5,608 nucleotides of DNA from Thermoproteota archaeon (GTDB taxonomy: Archaea > Thermoproteota > Thermoprotei_A > Sulfolobales > Acidilobaceae), in assembly GCA_013152575.1 (NCBI GenBank), contig JAADGB010000043.1, positions 1-5,608 on the forward strand, in the 5' to 3' direction. The notes under the pieces are model-generated. The model saw only the letters and a list, made by a program, of their open reading frames with translations, was not told the origin of the DNA and did no database searches. The position numbers were made by a program, and so were the translations under genes. Shown piece by piece: positions 1 through 5,294 of this stretch (position 1 is its first letter; every line of letters starts with the position of its first letter).

Positions 1-60
1 AGTCGAGGGACTACTTTATTTTATTATATCCAGTTTAATAATCGTTATATTAATTCAAAA
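1..60. other. AT-rich non-coding end of the window
   Basis: This stretch follows the stop codon of the leftmost gene (transcribed leftward) and is about four-fifths A+T. Read on the minus strand it begins with a TTTTG run, which could act as a weak archaeal oligo-T terminator, and later carries a TATA-like stretch (ATATAATAAAATAAAG, about positions 12-29). That box would place a start site at or beyond the left edge, so it may be the promoter of a leftward gene outside the window. No open reading frame or RNA gene can be supported here. Confidence 0.35.
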
Positions 61-384
61 TTAATCCGAAAACTTGAATATCTGCACGTGACGTAAACCA
101 TTAACCTCCAAAACAGACTCTTCAGCAACAAAACCTAACTCTACCGCAACTTCAATAATCCTCCTGCCATAAAGAACGACAACATCGGCCTCCCTAATAG
201 CAGCTATCGCCTCAGATTCGTCAACCAGCTCTCCTTTCAAGAGTATCTCGGGGACCCTCAATATAATACCCTTCTCATCATCACGCTCAATTCTACCAAC
301 CACATCCTCATCCGAGATGTACACTACCCTCACGCCGTAAGCATCCTCACCGTGAAACTCCGCCGCGTAAACCCGGAATCTCAT
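61..384 (-). CDS. DUF424-like small archaeal protein
   Basis: This is a complete 107-residue protein from ATG (382-384) to TAA (61-63). It resembles the archaeal DUF424 family as I remember it: a short beta-rich N-terminus, a central KGELVDE (residues 50-56), a helix with EADVVVLYG followed by a second helix IIEVAVELGFV, and a C-terminal GLRHVQ strand motif (96-101). The family is usually about 95-110 residues, so the length fits. Its biochemical role is not established. The start is fixed by an in-frame TGA 21 bases upstream and by a weak GAGG ten bases before the ATG. The gene follows the coiled-coil gene by 39 bases in the same direction and is probably its co-transcribed last member. The N-terminal half (residues 1-40) is less like the family than the rest. 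There is no signal peptide, membrane segment or cysteine, so it is probably cytoplasmic. Confidence 0.75.
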   Translation of the reverse strand: MRFRVYAAEFHGEDAYGVRVVYISDEDVVGRIERDDEKGIILRVPEILLKGELVDESEAIAAIREADVVVLYGRRIIEVAVELGFVAEESVLEVNGLRHVQIFKFSD

Positions 385-423
385 ACTCCAGCATCCTCTA
401 ATTCAACTCATAGCTAGCAAAGA

Positions 424-1011
424 CTATTTGAGTAATTTCCAAGATCTACTTGACGAGTCAAAGTACACCGAGCCAATCCTCCTCAACCTAGTGAAGAGAT
501 CCCTATATCGCCCCATTAGATTGGCAGCTTCCTCTGGATCGCTGGTATCAATAGAATTCAAGTAATCTCTAAACTCATCGAACTCCTCCTGAGTCATTAT
601 GCAGAAATCGCCGTCTAAGTCTATAGTAATCAGTTGCAAGCGACGGGCAAGATTGAGTAACTGGAAACCATTAATCCCAACTTTTACCCGGGCTTCACTC
701 GCATAGATGTAGCCGTCCCTCTTTATGACTTCAATTATTCTTCTAACAGTAGGCTCCCTAGCTAGGGCCCTCTGCGAACCGCTCTTTACCCTACGCTTCT
801 CTTGGGGTGGCTCGACTTCGCCTATGTTGTTCAATTTATCTTCTATCCGTTTCAACGACTCCTTTATTTCCCTGAGTTCTTTTAGTATGGGTTCGAGAAA
901 CTCTGCAACTGTCATCTCGACTATTTTCTTAACCTCCTTTTCATCTAACTTGCTCTTCCGTGAGAAACTACTGCCGCCCTCGTCAAAGTACTCGCTAAGT
1001 TTACGGCCCAA
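424..1011 (-). CDS. Coiled-coil and helix-turn-helix protein, function unknown
   Basis: I do not recognise this 195-residue protein. Residues 24-62 form a long charged helix with heptad-like leucine/isoleucine spacing (EPILKELREIKESLKRIEDKL), a likely coiled coil for dimerisation. A basic, proline-containing linker (65-85) follows. Residues 87-133 look like a helix-turn-helix or winged-helix fold (TVRRIIEVIKRDGYIYASEA, then a helix ending LARRLQLITID). The last 60 residues are acidic and then basic (YRDLFTRLRRIG). A dimeric nucleic-acid-binding role is an inference from this layout. The start shown is TTG (1009-1011); an in-frame TAG lies two codons upstream, and the first in-frame ATG is at 915. 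Its Shine-Dalgarno is poor. It begins 37 bases after the oxidoreductase beta gene, with a TATA-like box in the gap. Confidence 0.75.
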   Translation of the reverse strand: MGRKLSEYFDEGGSSFSRKSKLDEKEVKKIVEMTVAEFLEPILKELREIKESLKRIEDKLNNIGEVEPPQEKRRVKSGSQRALAREPTVRRIIEVIKRDGYIYASEARVKVGINGFQLLNLARRLQLITIDLDGDFCIMTQEEFDEFRDYLNSIDTSDPEEAANLMGRYRDLFTRLRRIGSVYFDSSSRSWKLLK

Positions 1012-1025
1012 TGCCTAACTGCACC

Positions 1026-1038
1026 GAGTATAAAATGG
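1026..1038 (-). promoter_or_regulatory. TATA-like box before the coiled-coil gene
   Basis: On the minus strand this reads CCATTTTATACTC, in the 37-base gap between the beta-subunit stop and the TTG start of the coiled-coil gene. The box centre is about 22 bases before the TTG, so transcription from it would begin at or just after that codon. That fits either a leaderless message or an internal start. The same T-rich run could instead help terminate the oxidoreductase transcript. Confidence 0.35.
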
Positions 1039-1048
1039 TAGGGGAGGT

Positions 1049-1990
1049 TTAGATTTTCTGTGTCTCCACGACTTTCTCCTTGAATACTGTCCACGGATCG
1101 ATCAGTGGCTTGCCTTCTACCTCGATAGGCCTCCTACCTGGCGGGTATTCATAGTAGTTGAGGATTATCTTGCTGAGCCTCTCCTCGAATGTATCCTTGG
1201 CTATGTTCCTGTAGAGTACTCCTAGGGGTATCTTGTCACCCCACTCCACTAGCTTCATTAGTATCCTGGGCATCTTTGCTATGTACTCGTCATGGGTTGA
1301 TACTACAGGATCCCAGTCTGGCTCTTCCTCGTTCAGGTAGTATATCCTCTCCTCATACCACTGTTTCGTCATTATGTTATTGTAGGTTGGACAGGGTTGT
1401 AGAATTTGGACTAGGCTTGTGCCTTTATGCTCGATTGCCTGCTTGATGAGCTCCTTTGTTTGCTCTACGTGATAGGCATAGCCCCTGGCTATGAATGTGT
1501 ATCCACTGGCGAATGCTAGGAGTACTGGGTTTATGTTATCATGTAGGTTTGGTCCTGGTAATGCCTTTGTCTGTATCCACGCTGGGAGAGTGGGTCCCGC
1601 TTGACCCTTCGTTAGACCGTACACTGCGTTGTCGTGGACTATTACTGTGATGTCAATGTTCCTCCTACCCACTGAAACGAAGTGCTCTACACCGATGCCC
1701 AGCATGTCGCCGTCTCCGCCTAGTGCGATTACCGTTTGACTCGGGTTCGCTAGCTTTATTCCCGTAGCTACTGGTATTGCTCTTCCGTGTAGTACGTGCA
1801 TGTTTGATCCTTTGATGTAGTAGCATGACCTGCCCGAGCAACCAATACCGGATACAACCGTTAGTTTCTTCGGCTCGATGTCGAGCTCCGATATGGCCCT
1901 CTGTATAGCGGCAAGTATACCGAAGTTACCACATCCTGGGCACCACTGTACCCAGGCCGGCGTCCTATACTCCATCCAGCTACGCGCCAC
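1049..1990 (-). CDS. 2-oxoacid:ferredoxin oxidoreductase, beta subunit
   Basis: This 313-residue protein is the thiamine-diphosphate and iron-sulfur subunit of a two-subunit archaeal 2-oxoacid:ferredoxin oxidoreductase. With the gamma-alpha subunit it would oxidatively decarboxylate 2-oxoacids to acyl-CoA, passing electrons through one [4Fe-4S] cluster to ferredoxin in the cytoplasm. Visible motifs are CPGCG (Cys17, Cys20), Cys51 in GIGCSGRS and Cys200 in QPCPTYN, which match the four cluster ligands known from the Sulfolobus enzyme. The diphosphate/Mg site is GGDGD (91-95) with DNAVYG (120-125). The loop around Leu126 and Lys128 matches a region reported to influence substrate choice in the Sulfolobus protein. 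There is no separate 2x[4Fe-4S] ferredoxin domain, which is typical of this type. The start is GTG at 1988-1990, preceded by GAGGTG and GGTGA; the ATG at 1975 lies too far from them. The gene overlaps the alpha gene by 11 bases, implying translational coupling. Substrate range cannot be fixed from sequence alone. Confidence 0.96.
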   Translation of the reverse strand: MARSWMEYRTPAWVQWCPGCGNFGILAAIQRAISELDIEPKKLTVVSGIGCSGRSCYYIKGSNMHVLHGRAIPVATGIKLANPSQTVIALGGDGDMLGIGVEHFVSVGRRNIDITVIVHDNAVYGLTKGQAGPTLPAWIQTKALPGPNLHDNINPVLLAFASGYTFIARGYAYHVEQTKELIKQAIEHKGTSLVQILQPCPTYNNIMTKQWYEERIYYLNEEEPDWDPVVSTHDEYIAKMPRILMKLVEWGDKIPLGVLYRNIAKDTFEERLSKIILNYYEYPPGRRPIEVEGKPLIDPWTVFKEKVVETQKI

Positions 1991-3929
1991 CCTTCACCAC
2001 CACCTCTTCCTTACCAGTCTCAAGGATCTCCAAAACAGCCTGAACGACCTCAGTGTCCCACAGGGCCCTGCCGTTGAGCTTCTTTATGTGGTGCTTTATG
2101 GTGAAGCCTGTGAACCCTCTTATCAGGAATGCAGCCTGCAGGAGGTCGTTTTGCTCAATGTTGATCACAGTCTCTGCACGTGTTAAAACGTCTAGGACCT
2201 CCTTGACCGGGAACGGGTAGAATACCCTAATTTGTAGGAAGTTAGCCTTCACACCCTTCTCTTCAAGCAGTTTCAACGCCTCAAGTATGATCGGCTTCGT
2301 CGAACCCCATGATACCAGCGTTATCTTAGCGTCTGGGTCGCCGTGGAGTACGACCTTCTCCTCCGGAGGTATCTCTCTTGCTATTGTCTCGAACTTCCTC
2401 CTCCTCTTTGCCATCATCTCATCTCTTATGACTGGATCCTCGGTTGGGAATCCTTCCTCAGTATGCTCGAGGCCTGTCAGTATCATGTCCTTTGCACCTA
2501 TCGGGGCGAATGGGCTGATGCCGTTCTCTGTTATCGCGTATCGTTTATAGTCTTCTGAGGGGTCGTCTACGCGTACTCCCCTCTCGATTGTAGCCTTGCT
2601 TGAATCTATCTCGTCGGGATAGAGTGACGTGGTCGTGCTTGCGAGGTACTTGTCTAGCAGGTGGACTACTGGCGTCTGGTACTTCTCAGCCCAGTTCAGG
2701 GCTTTTATCGCATCATAGAATGCCTCTACATGGTCTCCGCTGGCTAGCACTATCTTTGGATTGTCTCCATGGCCCGAGAACATTGCATGTAGGAGGTCTT
2801 GTTGTCCCTCCTTCGTTGGGAGACCAGTGCTTGGACCACCCCTCATCCATATGGTTAGAACGACTGGTATCTCGGCCATAATGGCTAGGCTTATCGCCTC
2901 GTTCATTAGAGCGAATCCTGGACCACTCGTGCTCGTCGAGGCTCTTGCCCCTGCAGCTGCTGCTCCAAGAGCCATCATTATCGCTGATAGCTCGTCCTCA
3001 GTCTGTACAATCACTGTACCAAGTTTAGGCACGCCTAGCTTCTCGCGGGCGTCGTTAGATAACTCATAATACCTGAATCTCTCCATGTAGATTGCCTCGT
3101 CGCTAGCTGGGGTTATCGGGTAGTAGCTCTGGAAGGTTAATCCACCGGCCAGTTTACCCATAGCCACTAGGTCGTTACCCGTTGCAAGCATCACCTTCTT
3201 GCCACGATGGGGACCATCGGGAAGCGTCTCCCTTGGACCTCCAAAGTTTGACTCAACATACTCAACCGCTAGCCTAGCGGCCTCGACGTTTATGTTTACA
3301 ACCTTCTTCTTAGCAGCGAAGTGTAAAGCTATACCCTTCTCAACACACCTTGGCTCGACACCCATGAGATACATCATCGCCGTAAGTCCCATCGTGTTTA
3401 CAGCCTTTGAGACGGATGTGAGGCTCGCCCCAGTCTTCTCAGCCAGCTTTCTTACAAGCTCCCTTAACGGTAGGGGGACCAGCTTGACCCCGTTCTCCTC
3501 AGCGATTTTTATAGCACTCTCTGTTATCGGCGGTAGACCCTTGGATGCGAATAACTCCTTCAGCCTATCCTTCAATGCCTTCTCCATCGGCTGGATTGAG
3601 TCTATCTTTGTCTTGAGGACTCCTGAGTCGTATACGAATAATCCTCCCGGCTTGACGTCGGTGAAGTGCGTTAGTATGCTCTCAGCGTCAAGGGCGACTA
3701 CAGCGTCTACTGGGAACCTTATTGCCCCTGGCCTAGAGAATCTTGCCCTAATCGTGTAGTAGCTATGTGCTCCCATAATGTTGCTCTTATAGTCTCTAGT
3801 CCCGAGGACTGAGTAGCCTTTGAGGACTAGAGTCTTGAGGGCTATCTGCCCTGCGGACTCTATTCCACCACCCTGTGGTCCTCCTATAAGGAATAGGATG
3901 TCAGGTTCCTTCAAGACTACTTCACCCAC
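1980..3929 (-). CDS. 2-oxoacid:ferredoxin oxidoreductase, fused gamma-alpha subunit
   Basis: This 649-residue protein carries the gamma domain fused in front of the alpha domain, the arrangement known from Sulfolobus and Aeropyrum. Residues 10-210 are the gamma domain, opening with the GGPQGGGIES motif (16-25). Residues 245-500 are the first alpha domain with the signature YPITP (270-274) and RGGPSTG (363-369); Arg363 probably matches the arginine that holds the 2-oxoacid carboxylate in the Sulfolobus enzyme. Residues 540-640 form the C-terminal transketolase-like domain (ITLVSWGSTKP, then FYPFP). It binds substrate and coenzyme A and completes the active site with the beta subunit. Length is normal for the family. 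The first possible start is GTG (3927-3929), directly after an in-frame TAA, but that codon lies inside a strong GGAGGTGGGTGA; the TTG at 3912-3914, 7 bases after this site, is a better start and would give 644 residues. It follows the metal-binding gene by 18 bases. Confidence 0.96.
   Translation of the reverse strand: MGEVVLKEPDILFLIGGPQGGGIESAGQIALKTLVLKGYSVLGTRDYKSNIMGAHSYYTIRARFSRPGAIRFPVDAVVALDAESILTHFTDVKPGGLFVYDSGVLKTKIDSIQPMEKALKDRLKELFASKGLPPITESAIKIAEENGVKLVPLPLRELVRKLAEKTGASLTSVSKAVNTMGLTAMMYLMGVEPRCVEKGIALHFAAKKKVVNINVEAARLAVEYVESNFGGPRETLPDGPHRGKKVMLATGNDLVAMGKLAGGLTFQSYYPITPASDEAIYMERFRYYELSNDAREKLGVPKLGTVIVQTEDELSAIMMALGAAAAGARASTSTSGPGFALMNEAISLAIMAEIPVVLTIWMRGGPSTGLPTKEGQQDLLHAMFSGHGDNPKIVLASGDHVEAFYDAIKALNWAEKYQTPVVHLLDKYLASTTTSLYPDEIDSSKATIERGVRVDDPSEDYKRYAITENGISPFAPIGAKDMILTGLEHTEEGFPTEDPVIRDEMMAKRRRKFETIAREIPPEEKVVLHGDPDAKITLVSWGSTKPIILEALKLLEEKGVKANFLQIRVFYPFPVKEVLDVLTRAETVINIEQNDLLQAAFLIRGFTGFTIKHHIKKLNGRALWDTEVVQAVLEILETGKEEVVVKGGA
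1994..2006 (-). promoter_or_regulatory. Ribosome binding site of the beta subunit
   Basis: On the minus strand GAGGTGGTGGTGA lies inside the last codons of the alpha gene, 3 to 10 bases before the GTG start depending on which GGTG unit pairs with 16S rRNA. It supports the GTG start at 1990 over the ATG five codons later. The tandem GTG codons also encode Val-Val-Val at the alpha C-terminus. Confidence 0.7.
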
Positions 3930-3933
3930 CTCC
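3922..3933 (-). promoter_or_regulatory. Ribosome binding site of the gamma-alpha subunit
   Basis: The minus strand reads GGAGGTGGGTGA here, which contains two good matches to the crenarchaeal 16S 3' end. The GTG at 3929 sits within it and so cannot use it, whereas the TTG at 3914 is 7 bases past the GGTGA. This element therefore argues for the TTG start. Confidence 0.6.
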
Positions 3934-3947
3934 GTGACACTAGGGTA

Positions 3948-4247
3948 TTAGAATACACTATATAGCTCCTCCCTAACGTCTGGATCGATATATGCACCCT
4001 TATGCACCCTATGACCCTCCTTGAGATGAATAGCCGCTTCAACACCCATTATTCTAGTCTTACAAGTGGAACACCAGTAGAATTCATGGTCAATTATTTT
4101 TATTTGCTCCCAACTATCGCAAGAGTAATCCTCCATCGTCAGCCTGTAGTGGAGACTGCAGTATCCGATGAAGGTGTAGTGGACATGTGGTCTCCAGTAC
4201 CTGCAAGTTCTACAGGATCTCTCATTGTTAAGGTCATCGCCAGGCAT
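3948..4247 (-). CDS. Small cysteine/histidine-rich metal-binding protein
   Basis: I do not recognise the family. From the start chosen here the protein has 99 residues and two metal-site candidates. The first is CRTCRYW (Cys12, Cys15) with Cys30 in GYCSLH and Cys43 in SCDSW, a CX2C-X14-C-X12-C pattern that could hold one zinc ion or, less likely, an iron-sulfur cluster. The second is WCSTCK (Cys59, Cys62) with His74, His79 and His82, which looks like a C2H2 zinc finger. It has no signal peptide or membrane segment. The ATG at 4245-4247 is chosen because GGAGGAG precedes it with good spacing; in-frame starts also exist at 4274 (ATG), 4277 (GTG) and 4352 (ATG, 134 residues), but the extra N-terminal sequence lacks recognisable domain features. 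It lies 18 bases before the oxidoreductase in the same direction, which hints at, but does not prove, a related role. Confidence 0.7.
   Translation of the reverse strand: MPGDDLNNERSCRTCRYWRPHVHYTFIGYCSLHYRLTMEDYSCDSWEQIKIIDHEFYWCSTCKTRIMGVEAAIHLKEGHRVHKGAYIDPDVREELYSVF
3956..3966 (-). promoter_or_regulatory. TATA-like box for the oxidoreductase genes
   Basis: On the minus strand GCTATATAGTG lies within the codons for the last residues (ELYSV) of the upstream metal-binding gene. A start site about 26 bases downstream would be near 3936, giving a leader of about 20 bases before the TTG at 3914, or about 7 before the GTG. This may let the oxidoreductase be expressed separately from the upstream gene. 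It is a sequence match only. Confidence 0.4.
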
Positions 4248-4249
4248 GG

Positions 4250-4260
4250 CTCTCTCCTCC
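4250..4260 (-). promoter_or_regulatory. Ribosome binding site deciding the metal-binding protein start
   Basis: The minus strand carries GGAGGAGAG about 8 bases before the ATG at 4247. The upstream in-frame ATGs lack a usable site: the one at 4274 directly abuts GGTG, and the one at 4352 has only ACCCTC before it. This favours the 99-residue protein. Confidence 0.5.
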
Positions 4261-4352
4261 GGTGGTCGGTTCATCACCAAGGGAACATTGCCCCCTCGGT
4301 ACCGGGCTGTCAAGAGGAATGTGTAGGTTAGAGATTTAATTGGTAGACTCAT

Positions 4353-4424
4353 GAGGGTTTACAATGACATCCCCGCAAAGGTAATTAATAACTAGACAAG
4401 ATAATAGTTATAGGGTGATCATAG
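4353..4424. promoter_or_regulatory. Divergent promoter region
   Basis: This AT-rich gap separates the leftward metal-binding/oxidoreductase block from the rightward DUF2258-like gene. GGTAATTAATAAC (4379-4391) is a TATA-like element usable in both directions. Rightward it predicts a start site near 4411, giving a leader of about 14 bases that contains GGTGAT (4414-4419), 5 bases before the ATG at 4425. Leftward it predicts a start near 4360, about 8 bases before the ATG at 4352. A second leftward TATA-like box (CAATTAAATC, about 4332-4341) lies within the alternative N-terminal extension. A 7-base inverted repeat (4388-4394 and 4405-4411) overlaps the rightward promoter. Confidence 0.5.
4388..4411. 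repeat. 7-base inverted repeat in the divergent promoter
   Basis: ATAACTA (4388-4394) and TAGTTAT (4405-4411) are perfect inverse copies separated by 10 bases, so the arm centres are 17 bases apart. They lie between the TATA-like box and the predicted rightward start site, where an archaeal repressor would block polymerase. In AT-rich DNA a repeat this short can arise by chance. Confidence 0.4.
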
Positions 4425-5126
4425 ATGACCACAAATACTTTACGAACCGGTCTCGTAATCGCTGGAGGATACGCTGATAAGGTTAGGAGAGTTCTATTCG
4501 CCCAGTTACGCGATGCGATAAAAAGCGGCGAAATATCAAACACCGACGTAGCAAGGGCAGCCGCAGAATTAAACAGGCTCCTATTCGAGATACTAGTTAA
4601 CAAGTTGAACATAGACAAGGGCGACGTGGTTAGAATAACAGTAGAATACGAGTTAGAGCCCCCGAACATCAACTGGAAACTCGAAACGCTCCAGATACAG
4701 GCTTGGAAGAGACTACCAGACGATGAGATACAGGCGAAAGTTAGAGAGTCGCTCCCGGAAGCTGAGGAGGTCATGAAGGGGGCACTCGAACTCGGAGTCA
4801 AGAAATTAGGTGAAACCGATACTGGAGACATCGTGTACGAGGTCACCTATAACGACATGAGTGTTGGAGCGTTACTAGTCACCCCGCTCAACGGCAGTGC
4901 AGTAGTCAGAGGAGCTATTACAGACCCAACACCAATGGTGTTGAAACGCACTACTGTACAAGTGGAGGGCGATATAGACGAGTACATAGCAAGCAATATA
5001 TCAGCCATAGTAGGTAAAGCCCGCAACACCGAGAAAAGGGAGGCTCAAAAAGTCGTCAGGGAAATACTGGCTCTCCTGGGAAGAGAAGAAGAGGAATCAG
5101 CTGAAGAAACCTATATGGAGGAATAG
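4425..5126 (+). CDS. Conserved archaeal protein resembling DUF2258
   Basis: This 233-residue protein resembles, from memory, the archaeal DUF2258 family, whose function is unknown. The N-terminal signature is RTGLVIAGGYADKVRRVLFAQ (residues 7-27), followed by a helical segment (30-60) and a beta-rich stretch with ITVEYELEPPNINWKLETLQ. A second alpha/beta part includes DTGDIVYEVTYNDMSVGALLV and repeated strands to about residue 185. The C-terminus is a charged helix ending in an acidic tail (GREEEESAEETYMEE, 219-233). There are no cysteines and no membrane segment, so a soluble cytoplasmic protein is likely. The ATG at 4425 has GGTGAT five bases upstream, a strong site. The gene is divergent from the metal-binding/oxidoreductase block and is followed 51 bases later by tRNA-Leu, which appears to have its own promoter. 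Nothing in the sequence gives a biochemical function; a nucleic-acid or translation link would be a guess. Confidence 0.85.
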   Translation: MTTNTLRTGLVIAGGYADKVRRVLFAQLRDAIKSGEISNTDVARAAAELNRLLFEILVNKLNIDKGDVVRITVEYELEPPNINWKLETLQIQAWKRLPDDEIQAKVRESLPEAEEVMKGALELGVKKLGETDTGDIVYEVTYNDMSVGALLVTPLNGSAVVRGAITDPTPMVLKRTTVQVEGDIDEYIASNISAIVGKARNTEKREAQKVVREILALLGREEEESAEETYMEE

Positions 5127-5129
5127 AGG

Positions 5130-5146
5130 CGAAATCCACTTAAACA
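5130..5146 (+). promoter_or_regulatory. Promoter of the tRNA-Leu gene
   Basis: CGAAAT (5130-5135) resembles the purine-rich BRE, followed by CCACTTAAAC as a TATA-like box centred near 5141. A start about 26 bases downstream falls near 5167, leaving a leader of roughly 10 bases before the mature tRNA 5' end at 5178. Confidence 0.5.
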
Positions 5147-5177
5147 CCCCCGTAAATGGACTAGATTATGACGGCGT

Positions 5178-5265
5178 GCGGGGGTGCCCGAGCCTGGCCA
5201 AAGGGGTCGGGCTTAGGACCCGATGGCGTAGGCCTGCGTGGGTTCAAATCCCACCCCCCGCACCA
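5178..5265 (+). tRNA. tRNA-Leu (anticodon UAG)
   Basis: This is a class II tRNA. The acceptor stem GCGGGGG (5178-5184) pairs fully with CCCCCGC (5255-5261), followed by discriminator A5262 and a DNA-encoded CCA (5263-5265). The anticodon stem is TCGGG/CCCGA (5207-5211 and 5219-5223) around the loop CTTAGGA, giving anticodon TAG at 5214-5216, which reads CUA and related CUN leucine codons. The long variable arm (about 5224-5237) can pair CGTA with TGCG around GGCC. The T stem GTGGG/CCCAC (5238-5242 and 5250-5254) encloses TTCAAAT. No intron interrupts the anticodon loop, unlike many crenarchaeal tRNAs. The 5-base-pair stems and CCA leave little doubt about identity. Confidence 0.98.
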
Positions 5266-5294
5266 TACCAATATTTGTGATGGATAATGGATGA

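Noticed and set aside
725..1018. Plus-strand open frame of 97 codons over the coiled-coil gene
   Set aside because: Its Ser/Phe/Leu-rich composition mirrors the charged codons of the opposite strand; no ribosome site or motif supports it.
1980..1990. The alpha/beta overlap as a possible frameshift or broken gene
   Set aside because: Both proteins are full length for their families and the overlap includes a good ribosome site, so it is ordinary translational coupling.
3199..3759. Plus-strand open frame of 186 codons
   Set aside because: It lies entirely opposite the gamma-alpha gene, has low-complexity Ser/Thr/Phe composition and no domain; it is a shadow of the real gene.
3948..3950. TAA of the metal-binding gene in the same frame as the gamma-alpha gene, suggesting a read-through fusion
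   Set aside because: A shared frame occurs by chance one time in three, and a strong ribosome site between the genes explains separate translation; TAA is not a known recoding stop for pyrrolysine or selenocysteine.
4385..4846. Minus-strand open frame of 153 codons
   Set aside because: It is opposite the DUF2258-like gene, Ser-rich, and would run across the divergent promoter; it is a shadow of the real gene.
5212..5218. Possible intron in the tRNA-Leu anticodon loop
   Set aside because: The loop is a normal 7 bases and both stems pair fully, so no intron is present.
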